The translations under genes and the position numbers were made by a program. A stretch of 64,000 nucleotides of DNA from Dasyornis broadbenti (taxonomy: Eukaryota > Chordata > Aves > Passeriformes > Dasyornithidae). Location of the stretch: positions 360,295 through 424,294 of the forward strand of contig VZRN01000562.1 in NCBI GenBank assembly GCA_013397935.1, in the 5' to 3' direction. The notes under the pieces are model-generated. The model saw nothing but the letters and a program-made list of their open reading frames with translations, searched no databases and was not told the origin of the DNA. Of this stretch, positions 27,201 to 39,697 are shown one piece after another (the first letter of the stretch is position 1; the number at the start of each line of letters is the position of its first letter).

Positions 27201-27559
27201 ACCCTTAGCTGCAGCTCAGACACTGGATTTTATGCTGTGGCTTTGGAAGAATCAGGGAAGGGCTGTTAGTGCACAGGACTGAGCCCAAAGGCCAGGCATC
27301 TCTTCCTGGTGTCAGAGTTTGGAAAGGAAAGCAGTAACCTCGAAGAGGACCCGAGACTGCCCCCTGATTCTCACAACTGAAAACAGGACACCTTTTGAAG
27401 CTCTTCGCTGTCACTCATTTTAATATCTAGGTATGGTTTGATTCACTTCCAACTCAAACAGCATGGTAATATTCTAGAAATTAATAAATGTGAGAGTGAA
27501 GGATGTTTCTTGGCAAAATCCTGTGCATACCTATTGCATGGTATAAATAATACATTGTG

Positions 27560-27588
27560 ATAATTAATAATGATAAATAATAAATAAT
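27560..27588. repeat. (TAAT/TAAA)n AT-rich simple repeat
   Basis: Imperfect tandem TAAT and TAAA units of the kind seen in vertebrate low-complexity DNA. No function is inferred. Confidence 0.7.
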
Positions 27589-29352
27589 GCAGTCAGTTGC
27601 AGCACTGGGGACTGTGAATAGACCTAGATTTATAAAAGTTGAAATTCTAAGCTAAAAGGATAGTATTTCAAGCACTAAGCTGCAATATTTTATATTATTG
27701 TACAGTTCAGATGATTTTAGCATTTAGTAAAGATATTTGACTACCTATCTGGTTTTTAAGCATGTAGCACTAACAGATATCAACAGCTACGTGCCTACTG
27801 CAGACCTTTTAGTGTCTGGTTTACTTGTCTGCAAATCAATTCCAGTGACCTAAACTGCTCCCACAAAGCAGGAATGGGCCTACAATTACACCAAAAATTG
27901 TGTGTGCCCTTAGAACTAGGGGCACAAAAAGAGAGGACTGATGCAGCTCAAAAGTAGCCATAGAGCATTTCAAAATTTGTCGTTACATAAAACATACTTA
28001 ATATTTACCATCCTGTACTATTCATAGAGGCATTGTATTGCCTCTCCTCTTTCACTGAACTCATTTGTCGGTCCTGCACATCAGCCCCTGTTCTAATAGG
28101 AAATGGGAGAGCTGATTGACAGTTCATTGAACCAGATACTTCTTAAGGGAAAAGTTGAAGAGGTTAATTATAATATGTCTTACTACTTTAGTATTTCAGT
28201 GAGCCACAGTGTAAATATAACGTAAGCCTAGAATGGAAACCAATATTTTCCTGACACCTCCCCAAGCAGGCACTCTAGGTTTTATGATGCTGAAGAGTCA
28301 GAGAATTCAGAACCTATTCCTCTCTATAGCAAAACAGGGACTTTCAAACAGAAAAATAAATTTGTTGGCTTTAACAATATATATTTTTGGTTAACTTAGC
28401 AGTTTCAAAAGTCCCTGCTTTCCCATGAATTCAAATGGGAGCTGCATTCGCTGAGTTCTGCTCTGCTGCAGACTGTCATGTTGGCAATCTGTAAGTCATT
28501 TATTTATTATTTTTCACTGTAAGTGCAGCACCTTTTTCAGTGATTTGATTTTTTAGTCAATTATATATAGTGGTTAGAATGGCTGTTGTATTCCACTGCT
28601 ACTTCATTTAAAGAGACATTACTTGGGCCTCCATTCAGCCAAGTACTTAGGCAGGTACCCAACTTAAAGTGCAGCACCATCAACACTGAGTCATCTGTTT
28701 TAAATTAGGCACTCTAGCTGAACCAGGACCTTAATTAGGCAAGCACAGTTTTAAGGACTCCTTTGCTTTTTGTCATGAGGCATAACCCACAGTCATCAAT
28801 GGAAAGTTTGCTTGAGTGCAGACTTTGTTTCTGTATTTCCAAGGCATAGATCTCCCCAGTGATGGTGTTTTATCTTGTGTTTTTATCACTCCATCCCTAA
28901 TGTCTTTCACTGCACAAGAAGGAGAGAAATGAAAAGAAAAATGCAGAGACAGGAAGGTGGCAATTTAGGAACTCTCTGTCTGTGTGACAGGCATCCTAAA
29001 GGAGAAGAAAGGAAAACACTTAGAAAGTTCTGTGCAGCCACTGCTCAAATACAAGACCACCCCACTGCAGGTAAGAAATGAGAAATTTTGAGGGCTACTG
29101 AGCACTGACTCTTCACAGTGGATCAACGTTCAAAGTTATTTAGCACAGGTGTTGCTGTAATAGTGGCACACTGATAAAATTCCATGTTTACTGGCCCTCA
29201 AGCACCTCTCTCCCACCTGTGCAGTGGTCTGGTATTAGTATTCTGTGGCTGTAATGAAAACCTTATCATCAGCTGGGCTGTGTCAAACCCTGCTTTTTCC
29301 TGGTGTTGTGCATGCATCTCTCCTCCTCTGGGCATTGCTCTGCACATTTCCA

Positions 29353-29392
29353 GGGATTCAGATGGTTGTGAAGGGATTCAGATGGTTGTTGT
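29353..29392. repeat. 20-bp direct tandem duplication
   Basis: GGGATTCAGATGGTTGT is repeated with a 20-base period (starts 29353 and 29373) and runs into TTG triplets. The near-identity of the two copies indicates a recent local duplication, probably by slippage. Confidence 0.85.
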
Positions 29393-29709
29393 TGTTGATC
29401 ATTGTGTGTGTAGTACCTCTACAGAGCAAGGAAGTTCTTTTTTTCTACATTTGTATGGTATAAACTCCTCCTTTCCATCCCTGCTCCAAGGATTCCAGGT
29501 GAGAAGGAAGTGGATGCATGTTGTACAGGAGAGAAACAGGAGGAACTGATGCTCTGAGCAGATTTTTGTACAGGATGAGAACCTGGGCTGTTTGCAGAGA
29601 AGGGAAGCTCAAATTTCTTTTCCTTTCATATGACAGCTGACACAGCATTCCCTGGTCTTTGACCCAAGGTCTCTCATATCCCTTTACATAGACATGGGAT
29701 GGGGCAGGG

Positions 29710-29761
29710 TGGAGAGAGAGAGGAGCAGATAAAGTGAGATAGGGAAAGAAAGAAAAGAAAG
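29710..29761. repeat. Purine-rich (GA)n and (GAAA)n stretch
   Basis: A short GA run is followed within 20 bases by GAAA-type repetition ('gggaaagaaagaaaagaaa'). It is a simple purine tract on the plus strand. Confidence 0.75.
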
Positions 29762-31007
29762 CATCACATATGTGAGCTTTGTAAGAGAAGGTAATAATTT
29801 TATGATATCTACTGATACACTAAAAAAAAGCCTACAAGTGACAGGTTACTTCACATCCAGCAAAGTTCAAATTAAATACACATGGGGAAGATTTGTCTGA
29901 CTTTCATCTCTTTATATTAAGCAATTAGACACACTGAGAGAAAATGGTGGTTCGCACTAGTGTCACCAAGTGTACTTTCCCAGGGATCAACGGTTTCTTG
30001 CTCATGTTCTAGCCTTGGCGAGACGTCAGTGACTGTCCCATGGATAGAAGGACAGACTTTATATGTCCTCTAATGCAGGGGTGGCTTGTCAAAAATTGAA
30101 TCAGCCACCTTCACCCCAAACTGAAGTTCCCAGAGGGAAAAGGGCAGAGCCACTCAAGAAAGTTTTGCAGAAGGCACCTCAGCTTTGACAGCAGCAGCGG
30201 AGTGTGTAGACAGCTCTTGACGGGGCTGGACCTTACCCAGCTTTGCTGCTGTGTGCTGAGGTCTCCCAATCCCAGTCCCCAGTGGCCCTGGCTCTGCTCT
30301 TACTCCATGCAGCACCACACTGGATGTCCCTAGAAGCCCAGCACAGTTAATCTGCCACCAGATTCACTGCTGTGTGGATAATCACCGTAATATAATAGCA
30401 CTTTTATAAAGCAGCATTTTATCACTTTTTCCTTTTTATAGTATGGGAGTGACATATTTGTTCCATTTCTCTTAGGTGTAAGATACTTGGCCTGCTGCGC
30501 TCAAGTTTCTAATTCTTTCCCCATCCCTACCTATGAATCATAGGGTTTTTCACCTCTTGTTCCACTGACGCACAACATGCAGCTGGGATCCTTCCTCATT
30601 TACACGGTTTCGTACTTCTGGAAGAAGTGCTGCCAATGCTACCAAGCCAACACACATGTCCCACACAGATGTTAGAGCTCTTAAGACCCAAAGAGAATGT
30701 TTCTGAGAAAATTCAAGAGTAGGACATGGGAAGAGACAATCTCTCTTCCCTTCAGTCCTAAGGAGAGTAACAGCAGCATAAAATTAAAACCAAAGGCAAC
30801 ATGCAGGGAAAAAGGAAGGTACCTAGCATTTGACAGATGGACAGGACTGACAAATAGACAGGACAGATATGGTTAAGGTATAGAAAGTATTCAAATAAAT
30901 AATACTTATCCTAACATTTCATCATCACCATATCAGCTAGACACTTTGTTGGTGGGGAGAAGAGAAAAATAAAATTTATCTTGCCATTTTTGCTTTACTA
31001 GGGAATA

Positions 31008-31113
31008 TGTAACAGTTGGCAGTGTAATACACTTTTTATTTTCATGAGTTATGGATGTGCATGGCCATCCCTAAAAAATTGAAATAAAAACTGTATTACA
31101 CCGCCAAGTCTCA
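31008..31113. mobile_element. MITE-like inverted-repeat element (probable)
   Basis: A long imperfect palindrome. The left arm 31018-31057 and right arm 31066-31105 match as inverted repeats at 32 of 40 positions, including 22 of the outer 25, around an 8-base loop. The core arm word is GTGTAATACA followed by TTTTTAT. Weaker pairing continues outward to 31008 and 31113 with one short gap, and the dinucleotide TA lies just outside both ends (31006-31007, 31114-31115). Short length, terminal inverted repeats, no coding capacity and flanking TA fit a Tc1/mariner-derived miniature element. A hairpin-forming RNA gene is the alternative. The family is not recognised. TA flanks are easy to get by chance here, so the exact ends are tentative. 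Confidence 0.55.
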
Positions 31114-31155
31114 TATACTATATTTATACCATACCAGAGGAGGTGTCTGCAGAGC

Positions 31156-31190
31156 AACTATAGATATAAACTTTTATTATATCTATAGTT
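31156..31190. repeat. Perfect 14-bp inverted repeat (hairpin)
   Basis: Arms AACTATAGATATAA (31156-31169) and TTATATCTATAGTT (31177-31190) are exact reverse complements around a 7-base loop. Three further flanking bases can pair after one mismatch. It is AT-rich, so the hairpin is weak thermally, but exact 14-bp arms are unlikely by chance. It lies 43 bases past the larger inverted repeat and may belong to the same locus. Confidence 0.85.
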
Positions 31191-32284
31191 TCTCATGTTA
31201 TTAGTATAGTTGTGAAAATAATAGGATTTACTGAAGGTTGTTATTCCCCCTAGCATCACTGATGTGGTATGAACAATATATTGACCTTTTGGATATTTTT
31301 GAACCATTGTAATGGATTTGAAAATCTGGTCACGTGACATGAATAGCCAGAGTCCTTGCCCCCAGTCTAAGGCAATGGGCTCATGGTGTCTTTGTAAGGC
31401 AATATTCAGATTAGCCTCACAAAGTACACACTGGTACTACCAACAGTGCTTCCCTTTTGTCCTTCTCAGTGTGCAGGAAACACTAAGCAAACCCAGCCCA
31501 TTAAATAATTGCAGAGAGGGCATGAAGGCCCCAGACTGCAGCAGACTGCAGGATGGGGTAGTGCTCCATCATCGTGCTTAGGTTCCTACAGCAGAACAAC
31601 ACAGAAATTTGCCGCTGAAATGGGTAAAGCCCATAGACCTTGTTAAGATAGATGATTCCAGGTTTTCTAGGTGGTATTCAATGCTTCTTGACTCATTTCT
31701 CAACTTCCCCCCAAGGCAAACCCCTTGCCCTGTGAGGATACACTGGCTGCCCACTTTTCCTCAGCCCTACTGATATTAGCAGGAGAGCAGGCAGGAGCAA
31801 GCCCCTATTCAGTCCTTCCAGGGAGATCCTGTGGTGCTTGACACTGTAAGGTCATGGGGAAGGATCCACACAGGAGGAGCCTCCAGGCACTGACCAGCCC
31901 TGCTGATGGGCATGAAGATGTTAGGAAAAGCGTGAAGGAAGGAAGCTGCCACAGGTGCTCACTGTAACGCAGATTTGCTCTGCTGTCCTGTACACACTGT
32001 GGAAACACAGCTGATATTCTCTGATGCAAAGGGAACACTCCCATTGACCAGTTGCATTTGCTTCCCATAGGTGCACAAAGGTACTCTCTCAAGTTTTTTG
32101 AGCTCAGGGGCACAGGAGCAGCCAGGAGCACCTGTTTACTGATGGGAAATGCCAATAGAAATGGGTCTGGAAGAGCAGCATATTTATAGCCTCACACAGC
32201 ACCATATGGCGCTTGATAGCAGAAATCATCAATTGAGATAGATGAGCAAATGTAAATTTCATCTTAGATTTGATTTTCTTTTTC

Positions 32285-32299
32285 TTTTTTTTTTTTTTT
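32285..32299. repeat. Poly(T) run, 15 bases
   Basis: Homopolymer preceded by a T-rich lead. No retrocopy structure is visible next to it. Confidence 0.85.
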
Positions 32300-33364
32300 A
32301 GCAATCATTTTATTTAATTTGCTCTCTTTGCTTCTGAGTGCTTAAGCTGACTTGGCTGTGTCTTGCCCCTTGCTTTCTGGAGAAGGCTGTAGGGGCATAC
32401 AGCCTTAATTGTTTAAATAACTCTGTGTCTGTTGGAAGAAAGGGAAGGGGAACCGTGGAAAAAAAGATATGCCTGGGGATGACAGGCTAAGAAGCTGAAG
32501 TCAAAAGGACACATAGATCAGGCCCTTAGGACTGGAAAAGCAGCCCTTAGAAATCTGAGGTCAGTCAGGCCAGAGGCAAAACTGATTTCTTTTTAATCAA
32601 GCTTAATTGTTTATATTAATACATGAATTTGCTCACAATGATTCAACTCAGCCTTTTGGCAGATCTCTGAAGAAAAATTTTGAAAACCTCTTTTATTATT
32701 TTTTGGCAAAAGTATCTCTGGGCCTAAGTCTGTAAATTACCTTTGGGTGTATAAAGGGCTGATGTGGTCCTCTGAAAATTCAGCGGTTTCCTTGCTATTA
32801 GTGCACATCCAGCTCAACCTGAAAGATTCGTGATTTACTATCCTATTACCATACCCCTGTTCATCAATTTAAAACCAGCGTAGCTCAGATCCAGCCCTCC
32901 ACTATAAGCCCTACAAGCTCAGTCTTCTCAAAAGTGACCAGGGGGAGCTGCCTTTTGTGCAGGATTGTACCATCCCTGGCTGGCACACTCCTGTGCCACC
33001 ACAATGCAAGTATTTTATAACTCCTCCTAACACAATGTCCTCTAAATATGCAGTCTGAATAATCTTACATCAATTTTTACCACCTTTCTTGGCACCTCAG
33101 CTCAAGAGATACAAGATGGAGGATGAACTTGCCTTCCCGGGTGGGACTGTACTTCTGGGTCAGGACAGAAGTGTCTGAGGATGTCACTGCACTGATGCCT
33201 GCAATGGTCCAGGGCCTCCTTGGTGAGAAGATAGCATCCTCCAAAATCTGGAGTGCTCAATCTGCCACAAGCTACATGCCAAAACGCAAAGGGCACGCTT
33301 TTGTTAATGTGTTAAGGTAACTGATGGCTCACCGAGAGGCCTATGTAACTATTGTAGTTTTGCT

Positions 33365-33475
33365 GATTTATTAAGTGCCAATGGTGTTTTAATATTGTTT
33401 GTGTTTCAGAAATAAAGATAGTCATTGCCCTGAAGGCTTACAGTCTGAAAGACAGATACACACAATACACAACTC
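33365..33475 (+). mobile_element. Ancient amniote L2/MIR-like relic
   Basis: The phrase 'gatagtcattgccctgaaggcttacagtctgaaagacagat' closely follows a well-known segment of old amniote repeats ('gacagtccctgccctgaagagcttacagtct...gacagac'). It is preceded by a 'tattaagtgcca' stretch, as in their 'ctatgtgcca' region. The fragment covers about 110 bases. The name of the family is uncertain, but the resemblance is specific. Confidence 0.5.
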
Positions 33476-36427
33476 CCTGTGGATACTTGGAAGAAAGATT
33501 TTTTTTTATTAAGGAGCTATTCTGATTTAATTTGGTTCTTTAATGTGATATTGGAGCAGTGCGGGGTTGAGTGTCAGCCAGCTGAAAGCACTCCTCTGCT
33601 GGGCTATAAAGACTACAAGACGAGTATCAGCATGTGGAGGGAGGGGACATGCAGCCCCCATCTGACTCAATCAAAGCTTTAGGACATGAATTCCCAGTGA
33701 TTTGTTCCTTGACCAGCAACCTCCATCAACCTGCTGCTTATTGGGGACTCTCAGTCATTGCCTGAGCGAGGAAAGTTAAGCTACAGAGAATGTGCTAAAC
33801 TAAAACTTGGTGTTAAAGGACACGGCAGAGAGGTGATGTGAGTTTCTGTCTGTTTCACAGTGAGGTTGAAGCAGGCAGTCTAAGTGGCATGAGTAGGCAG
33901 AAGGGCTTAAGGTTTTATAGGCCCCTCATGCACCGTGAATTTGGCACCCACCTAGAGTTTCTATTTACTCTGTGGTTGGACTCGCCAGGGTGGATGATGT
34001 CAGTGGAAAAGGACCAACATTCACCCAGCCTCTGTGGCCCAGAGAGTGCTTACAGGCTGCTAGAGAGCAGGAATTCAGGAGACAAAGGAGCACAGGTGGT
34101 ACCTCCAAGAGGTTCTGCACTTGGGCCCATGTGTGCATCTGGATGCATGCACAGACACGTGAGCCTTTGTCAGCATAAAATGGCTTGGAGACTCACAGTT
34201 CCAAGGGGCTGGCACAAGCTTCTGTGGTGTTGTTCAGTCGGCACTGGTGAAAGGTGGATTCAGGTGGGTGTCCTTCCCCAGTGTTTTGGGAGCCTGACAA
34301 AACTGCCTTCTGTGGATCATGCAAGACTTCCTCCTCTGCAGTGGCCAGAACTTCTCTACCACTCATTTCCTGCAATTCCACTCAGGGCCCTGAACTCCCA
34401 CACAGGGCGAGCTGCAGGGGGAAATGTTAGTCCTTATTCATTCACTTAAATCAGTGCCAAAATCAATTTTGAAAAATAGTCTCTAAGTTGCTTTCAACTC
34501 GATCTGGGTGTTTCTTTACTGCTAGAATATTACCCCATACACTGGAATCGTTATTACATCACACTAATCTAATTTAAATGCATTTTTACTGTACTTGGTT
34601 TAATGAATGTGGAATGTGTCACTATGAAATTGCACCATTAATTTGATAAATAGGACTTGAAGGTATAATTTTTTCCAGCATTGCAGACTAATGAAGCTAA
34701 AATACATATATAATAAGAAGTGTAAATAATAAATTATTCTTAGGAGCAAAAAAATTAATTAGATCTTACCACAAATTGCATCTCAATGTCAAAGTTTTTT
34801 TACATTACTGACTTTCAAACTAGTTGGAACATGACTGTGATCCTTGGAAAGTTTCTCGAGTAATTGCTGTGTGTACACATATTTGGGAATATACCTTAAG
34901 AAGCTACCTCAGTTCCGACTGATCTGTCACATGCAGCTTTCTCATGCTCCCTGCCATCACACTTGAATTTTAACACCATTTAGAAGAATTCCTATTATCA
35001 TTTGTTCTAAATTTCAGCATCTTATTTATTCTTGAAGACTCGAGGAAAGATTTTTCTAAAATTCCTGGCACTGAAGAGAGTGCAAAATTAGGACACACCG
35101 CATGCAAATTCTCTGCAGAGGTGACCGTGCCCCCACTCCCAGCTCGATGCCTCTGCTGCTGGAACCAATGGGAGTTTTTGCACTGACTTCAATAGGAGAA
35201 GAGACTACTGTACAAAGCACACTACTTTTCACCTGTAATGGAAATGTCACAGCGGTGCCATTCAGGAAGGAAACCAAGTGGAGGGAAATTAAAGAGGAAA
35301 CTCCAGTCTTGTGTAGTTTAGTTGCTGATAGCTCATCTCGCTCAGCCTGCTGCACCCTCAGCCGGTTGCACAGTGCTGCCTGGTTTAGCATTCTCTGTCT
35401 CTTTGTCATTTCTTATTGAGGCCACAAAGAAAGGTTTTATCTCACTCCTCTGGAAAAGAAAGCACCTAGAGATTGAAGAGATCAGGTGGCATTTCACCTC
35501 TAGTTTTCTTCATTCCCAGCTGGAGAGCTTTGAATGCTTTGCACAGCCAACTATTCTCTGACTATTCTATAGCTAGATGAAGGACCATTGGCCAAAATGT
35601 CATCCTTAACCTTATTTTCTATTCCTAGTTTCTAGTTTAACAACCAACATTTTTACTTCCCGTTGTTTGATTTGCAGCCAAAATTCTGACGTGTTATCAG
35701 TTTTGTTGCCAGATAGTGCATTAAGCCTTACTAAGGGGTAAACATAATGATCTTCATTAAACCTTCTAAATGAACCCACCTCCTGCTTCTTCAGGTGGAG
35801 GAAGGCATTGACAAGCAACACTGCTGAAGTGTCTTACAGCTATTTTCCCCTTGCAAGCAGAAGGAGGGAGAGATGAGTGGCAGCTTTTAAAGAAGGGGAA
35901 AAGTTAGATAAACATGAAAGGGTTTGTGAGATTTCCTTTCTTAATAGCAAAGTTTTCCAGCAATAAATCACAATTCAGTCCATGCCATTAGTTTTGGGGG
36001 CATTATATCCCCTCATTAAAGTGCATAAACAATTATATTTATTGAAGGTAATGTACTGTGTAGTGCATTATAACGACACTCATTAACATATGTAATCATC
36101 ATTTGAATGGGCTTTACTACAATGTAAACTGATAATGGCATGATTACCCACTGGGTTATTAACTTTTCAGTCCTAAGATAATAAAAGGTGATACAAGAAA
36201 CAAAAAGCACATGTGCATTGCCCTTCACATGTGATTTATGTGCTTCACTGTGGAGCTATGAACACAGGTACCCATCATTGGGGAGACCAGCTCTTTATTG
36301 CACATTGTGTTTGACAGAATAATAAATGTAGCTGAATGGTTCTTGGGTGGGCATCTGGGGAAAAAGAAGTCCTACGAATAAGGCAGGCACTGCTCCAAAC
36401 TGCAAGACCCAGCAAAGGAAATAATTT

Positions 36428-36451
36428 TGTCTGTCTCTCTGTCTCTCTCTC
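36428..36451. repeat. (CT/CTGT)n microsatellite
   Basis: Tandem CTGT and CT units on the plus strand, an interrupted pyrimidine simple repeat. Confidence 0.8.
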
Positions 36452-39400
36452 ACTAGTTCTCTGTGGCTTGCAGATCTTCATATGCTCAGTCAGACTCACA
36501 CAGATTAAGGAAAAAAAATCCATCTTCTCTATGTGTTTCTCCTCCTCACTCCTCAGCCTACCACGTGCTCCTCTCTGCCTGGGCTATAATTGCTGTTTAT
36601 GAGAAAATGAAGGGATGCACTATGCTAAGGTACCTGTGTGCTAAGGTATTCATATTATGCTAAGTGTATGCTTGTATCAAACAGATGGTTTCAGGTATTG
36701 AAATACAGCTTAGCTGCAGTATCAGAGAATAGATTTATCAGTTTACTGGAGCTTCTCTTCTATAAAATGCCTATTTGGAGGCATCAGAGGTATTATAAAT
36801 ACAGCTTATTTGTGTAATTTATCAGCCCTCTCTGGGGTTTGTCTCTGTGGAATCTTAGTGCCTTAATTTTAATGAATGAATCTGAGTTTGTTTTAGGAGG
36901 GGATGAGTTAAGAAATATTAAAATAAAAAAGACTCATGAGCAGCCATTCCAAAAAGCACCAGTTACCAATAGACAGGGCCTCTCCAACATTAAGTGGCAT
37001 ATATATGCTAAAGTGAAAAATGATGTGTAAATCGGCAGTGCTCATGGTGAATTGAAATTCATCAGCTATTGCAGTGCTAGTAAGACCTGTTTCTCTGCTA
37101 CACTTTGTCTTGCAGACAAGGTGCAGATATGTCAATAGCTGATATGAGTTTGCCCTGACACAGTGCCAGTGCAGAAGTGTGCGAAGCCAGAAACTGCAGT
37201 GTTCCCAAGCAATAGAGGAACAGTCCAATATGTCCAAGCCAAACTCTTCACCACTTACAGTATAGAGGGTGTGACAAGGACAAGAACAGCAGTGTCCAGA
37301 GCACATCTGGGCCCAGCTGCTTTACACACCTTCAGGACCACATGCTATATGGTGCATAACCTTGCAACTGTGCTGGTCAAAGTTAGCAGCCAAATAGACC
37401 TAGCCGTGAAGGGGTAACATAAAAAACTCCCATGCCCAGAAAAAAACCCAAACAATCAGGCCAGAACCTTGAGTTTGATGGCAGATACCACCAAGAAACA
37501 CCACTGAAGAAGAGTTAATGCTGCCGTTAAATAATATTCAGGTTAATATGGTCATCTCTTACTTTAGAAGTCCTTGAAACAAAATTGTTTGGAACTTCTA
37601 TTAGCTTGGCATTCCTTTAAGGAGTCCTCTGTCAGTCCCTGGCCCTTGAAGAGGCTAAATATCTGCACTTTCAGCTCTCCATGGAGTTCTAGAAAGCTCT
37701 GGGATGGTTTATGGTTTTCCATTAGCCAAGGGTCTAATAGAGACCTGAGATCCGTTAAGTGGGAAATTCTTCTCATGGAAAGCAATATACCGTAATTCTT
37801 TGCTAAAATCTGAGCCCACATAAGAAATCTGAGCTTGTGGTAAAGACCAGGGTGCAGTAAGTTTGTGCAGGAAATTACTTCATACTGTTTGTTATTGGAC
37901 TATCTATCCGTGACTTTTTAGACAACAGATGCGATGGACTTGATTCGCTCTTGAACCAAATAGGGCAGATGCTCATTAGATGACTGACCCTGTGGACAAG
38001 AGCTTTAAATCACACCCTGGTATTGCAAACACCTCGTTAGTGGTTTGGAAACTGCTGAGGGGCTAAGGAGAATGAGAACACCCTTCTCTGCTCCGCTGAC
38101 AGCATTTTTCCAGATCAGCTGTACTCATTTAGAGAGTCACCAAGGGCTATGAACCTTGCACCACTCTGACCTCCCCCCCGGCTCGGGCGGACTTTCTGCC
38201 GCGGTAGTGCCACAAGCAGCAAAAGTGAATCAAACCTATTGTTCTTTTCTGTCCATGATAACTTGACTTACTCTTATGATTGAGCTGCTCCCACAGTGTA
38301 TAAAAACCCACAGTGACAAACAGAAAGTAAGAGAAATGTAGTATGTGAAAATACCTTGTACTACCTGAAAGCTCAGAGAATCAGTGGCTGCTTTTGTTAT
38401 TGCCAGTTCCAGCTGATAGCATCAATGCTTATTCCCACAATCTTTCTTTTCTTATTTCCATCTGTTCAAATTTATGTTTTAGTTGGGAGAAGATTAGAGA
38501 TAAAAATGGTTGGTTGGTAGCATTTACAACAACTTGGAAGTTTAAAGGTCTCTCTATTTCCTTCAAAGCATCATCCTGTATCATGGATTTTCAGATACTT
38601 CACTATTCAATAGCTACTACATGAAAACAATATGTGGTTTAATGGGAGAAGCTTTAAAGTGAGGAAAGTAGGGAGAATTAGCATATGCCAGACAGAAGTT
38701 TGTCTGCTGTTCAGCCTTATGGTCTGTCTGGCAGTGCTGGAAAGTGAACTGATTGCAAAGGTCTGACCCTCCCCAGGGCAGAGCACTCAGCCCCCCTGGA
38801 GAGGAGGAAATACTTGGCATTGCTTGGGAGCAATTCCTGCTGCTTCCTATTCACAATACCACTGATATCTCTGGGAACAGGGGAAGAAAATTGCCCAGAA
38901 GCTACTGCAGAATTTGTGCTGAGGTGTTTGGAATGGGTAGAGGGAATCAAATTAAGCAAAAGACTCACACCTATGGTAGCACTTGTGGCACTGCCCAGAT
39001 TTCAGAGCAGCACAAATACCACATTTACTTGGCTCACCAAGGTAAAGCATGAGCCAGCATTTAGTGATGAGGAGGAGGTGCAAAACCTGCCTCAGACTGG
39101 CATCTGCTCTTTGCCCTCAGACTATTTTGTAGTACTTTGTCACAAGAAACAGCCATTGAGCAACCTGAGGATTGTGGTTAATCCAGGGAAGACTGGAAAA
39201 TGAAGGAAGGGAGGATCTCATGATAGTTTTCACTCTAAGGAGATATTTTCTTTCCCCTTGTGCTATTGTTCCTCTTGTTTTCAAAGTCTCAACACAAATC
39301 TAAGAGCTCTGCATGAAAGGTACAGTAGTCTGGGTATAATTACCACAGCTGCCACAGATGGCTCATTTTAACAAGAGACCCTAGGTAAACCTAGTTGTTT

Positions 39401-39664
39401 AGCCTGCAGCATAAACAACAAAATATTCTACTTAAACAAGTGGATCTGGGTCTGCGGAGGTGAAGCTCAAATCTGCCTTACAAAGTTCTGTCATTAAAGA
39501 AGTGCAAAACCTGTTGGCGGGACAGAGGCCAGCTCAGGGCTCAATTTTGGTGTGTACCTGGGTAATCTCCATGGGGGAGGATGTCTGGGTGTTGGAATGC
39601 ACTTTGCCGTTTAGCTGGGATCCTCTGAGCACTACATTTTAAGTGCAAGGCATCCTCCATTCCC

Positions 39665-39697
39665 TGGGAAGGGAAGAATAGGGAAAGGAAGGGAAAT
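39665..39697. repeat. Purine tract (GGGAA-type)
   Basis: Thirty-three bases of almost uninterrupted G and A with repeated GGGAA units. It is low-complexity sequence. Confidence 0.7.

Larger units (their letters stand above)
27201..31007. other. Non-coding sequence with simple repeats
   Basis: No gene recognised. It contains AT-rich TAAT/TAAA repetition at 27560-27588, a 20-bp tandem duplication at 29353-29392 and purine runs at 29710-29761. A good-looking splice donor (CAG|GTAAGAA) sits at 29068-29077 downstream of a 68-codon open frame. With no acceptor-side or conservation evidence, this is not an exon call. Confidence 0.5.

Noticed and set aside
33838..34449. Open frame of about 200 codons on the plus strand
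   Set aside because: Its first codon is GTG, the first ATG comes later, there is no domain or compositional sign of coding, and the length is within chance for the search size.
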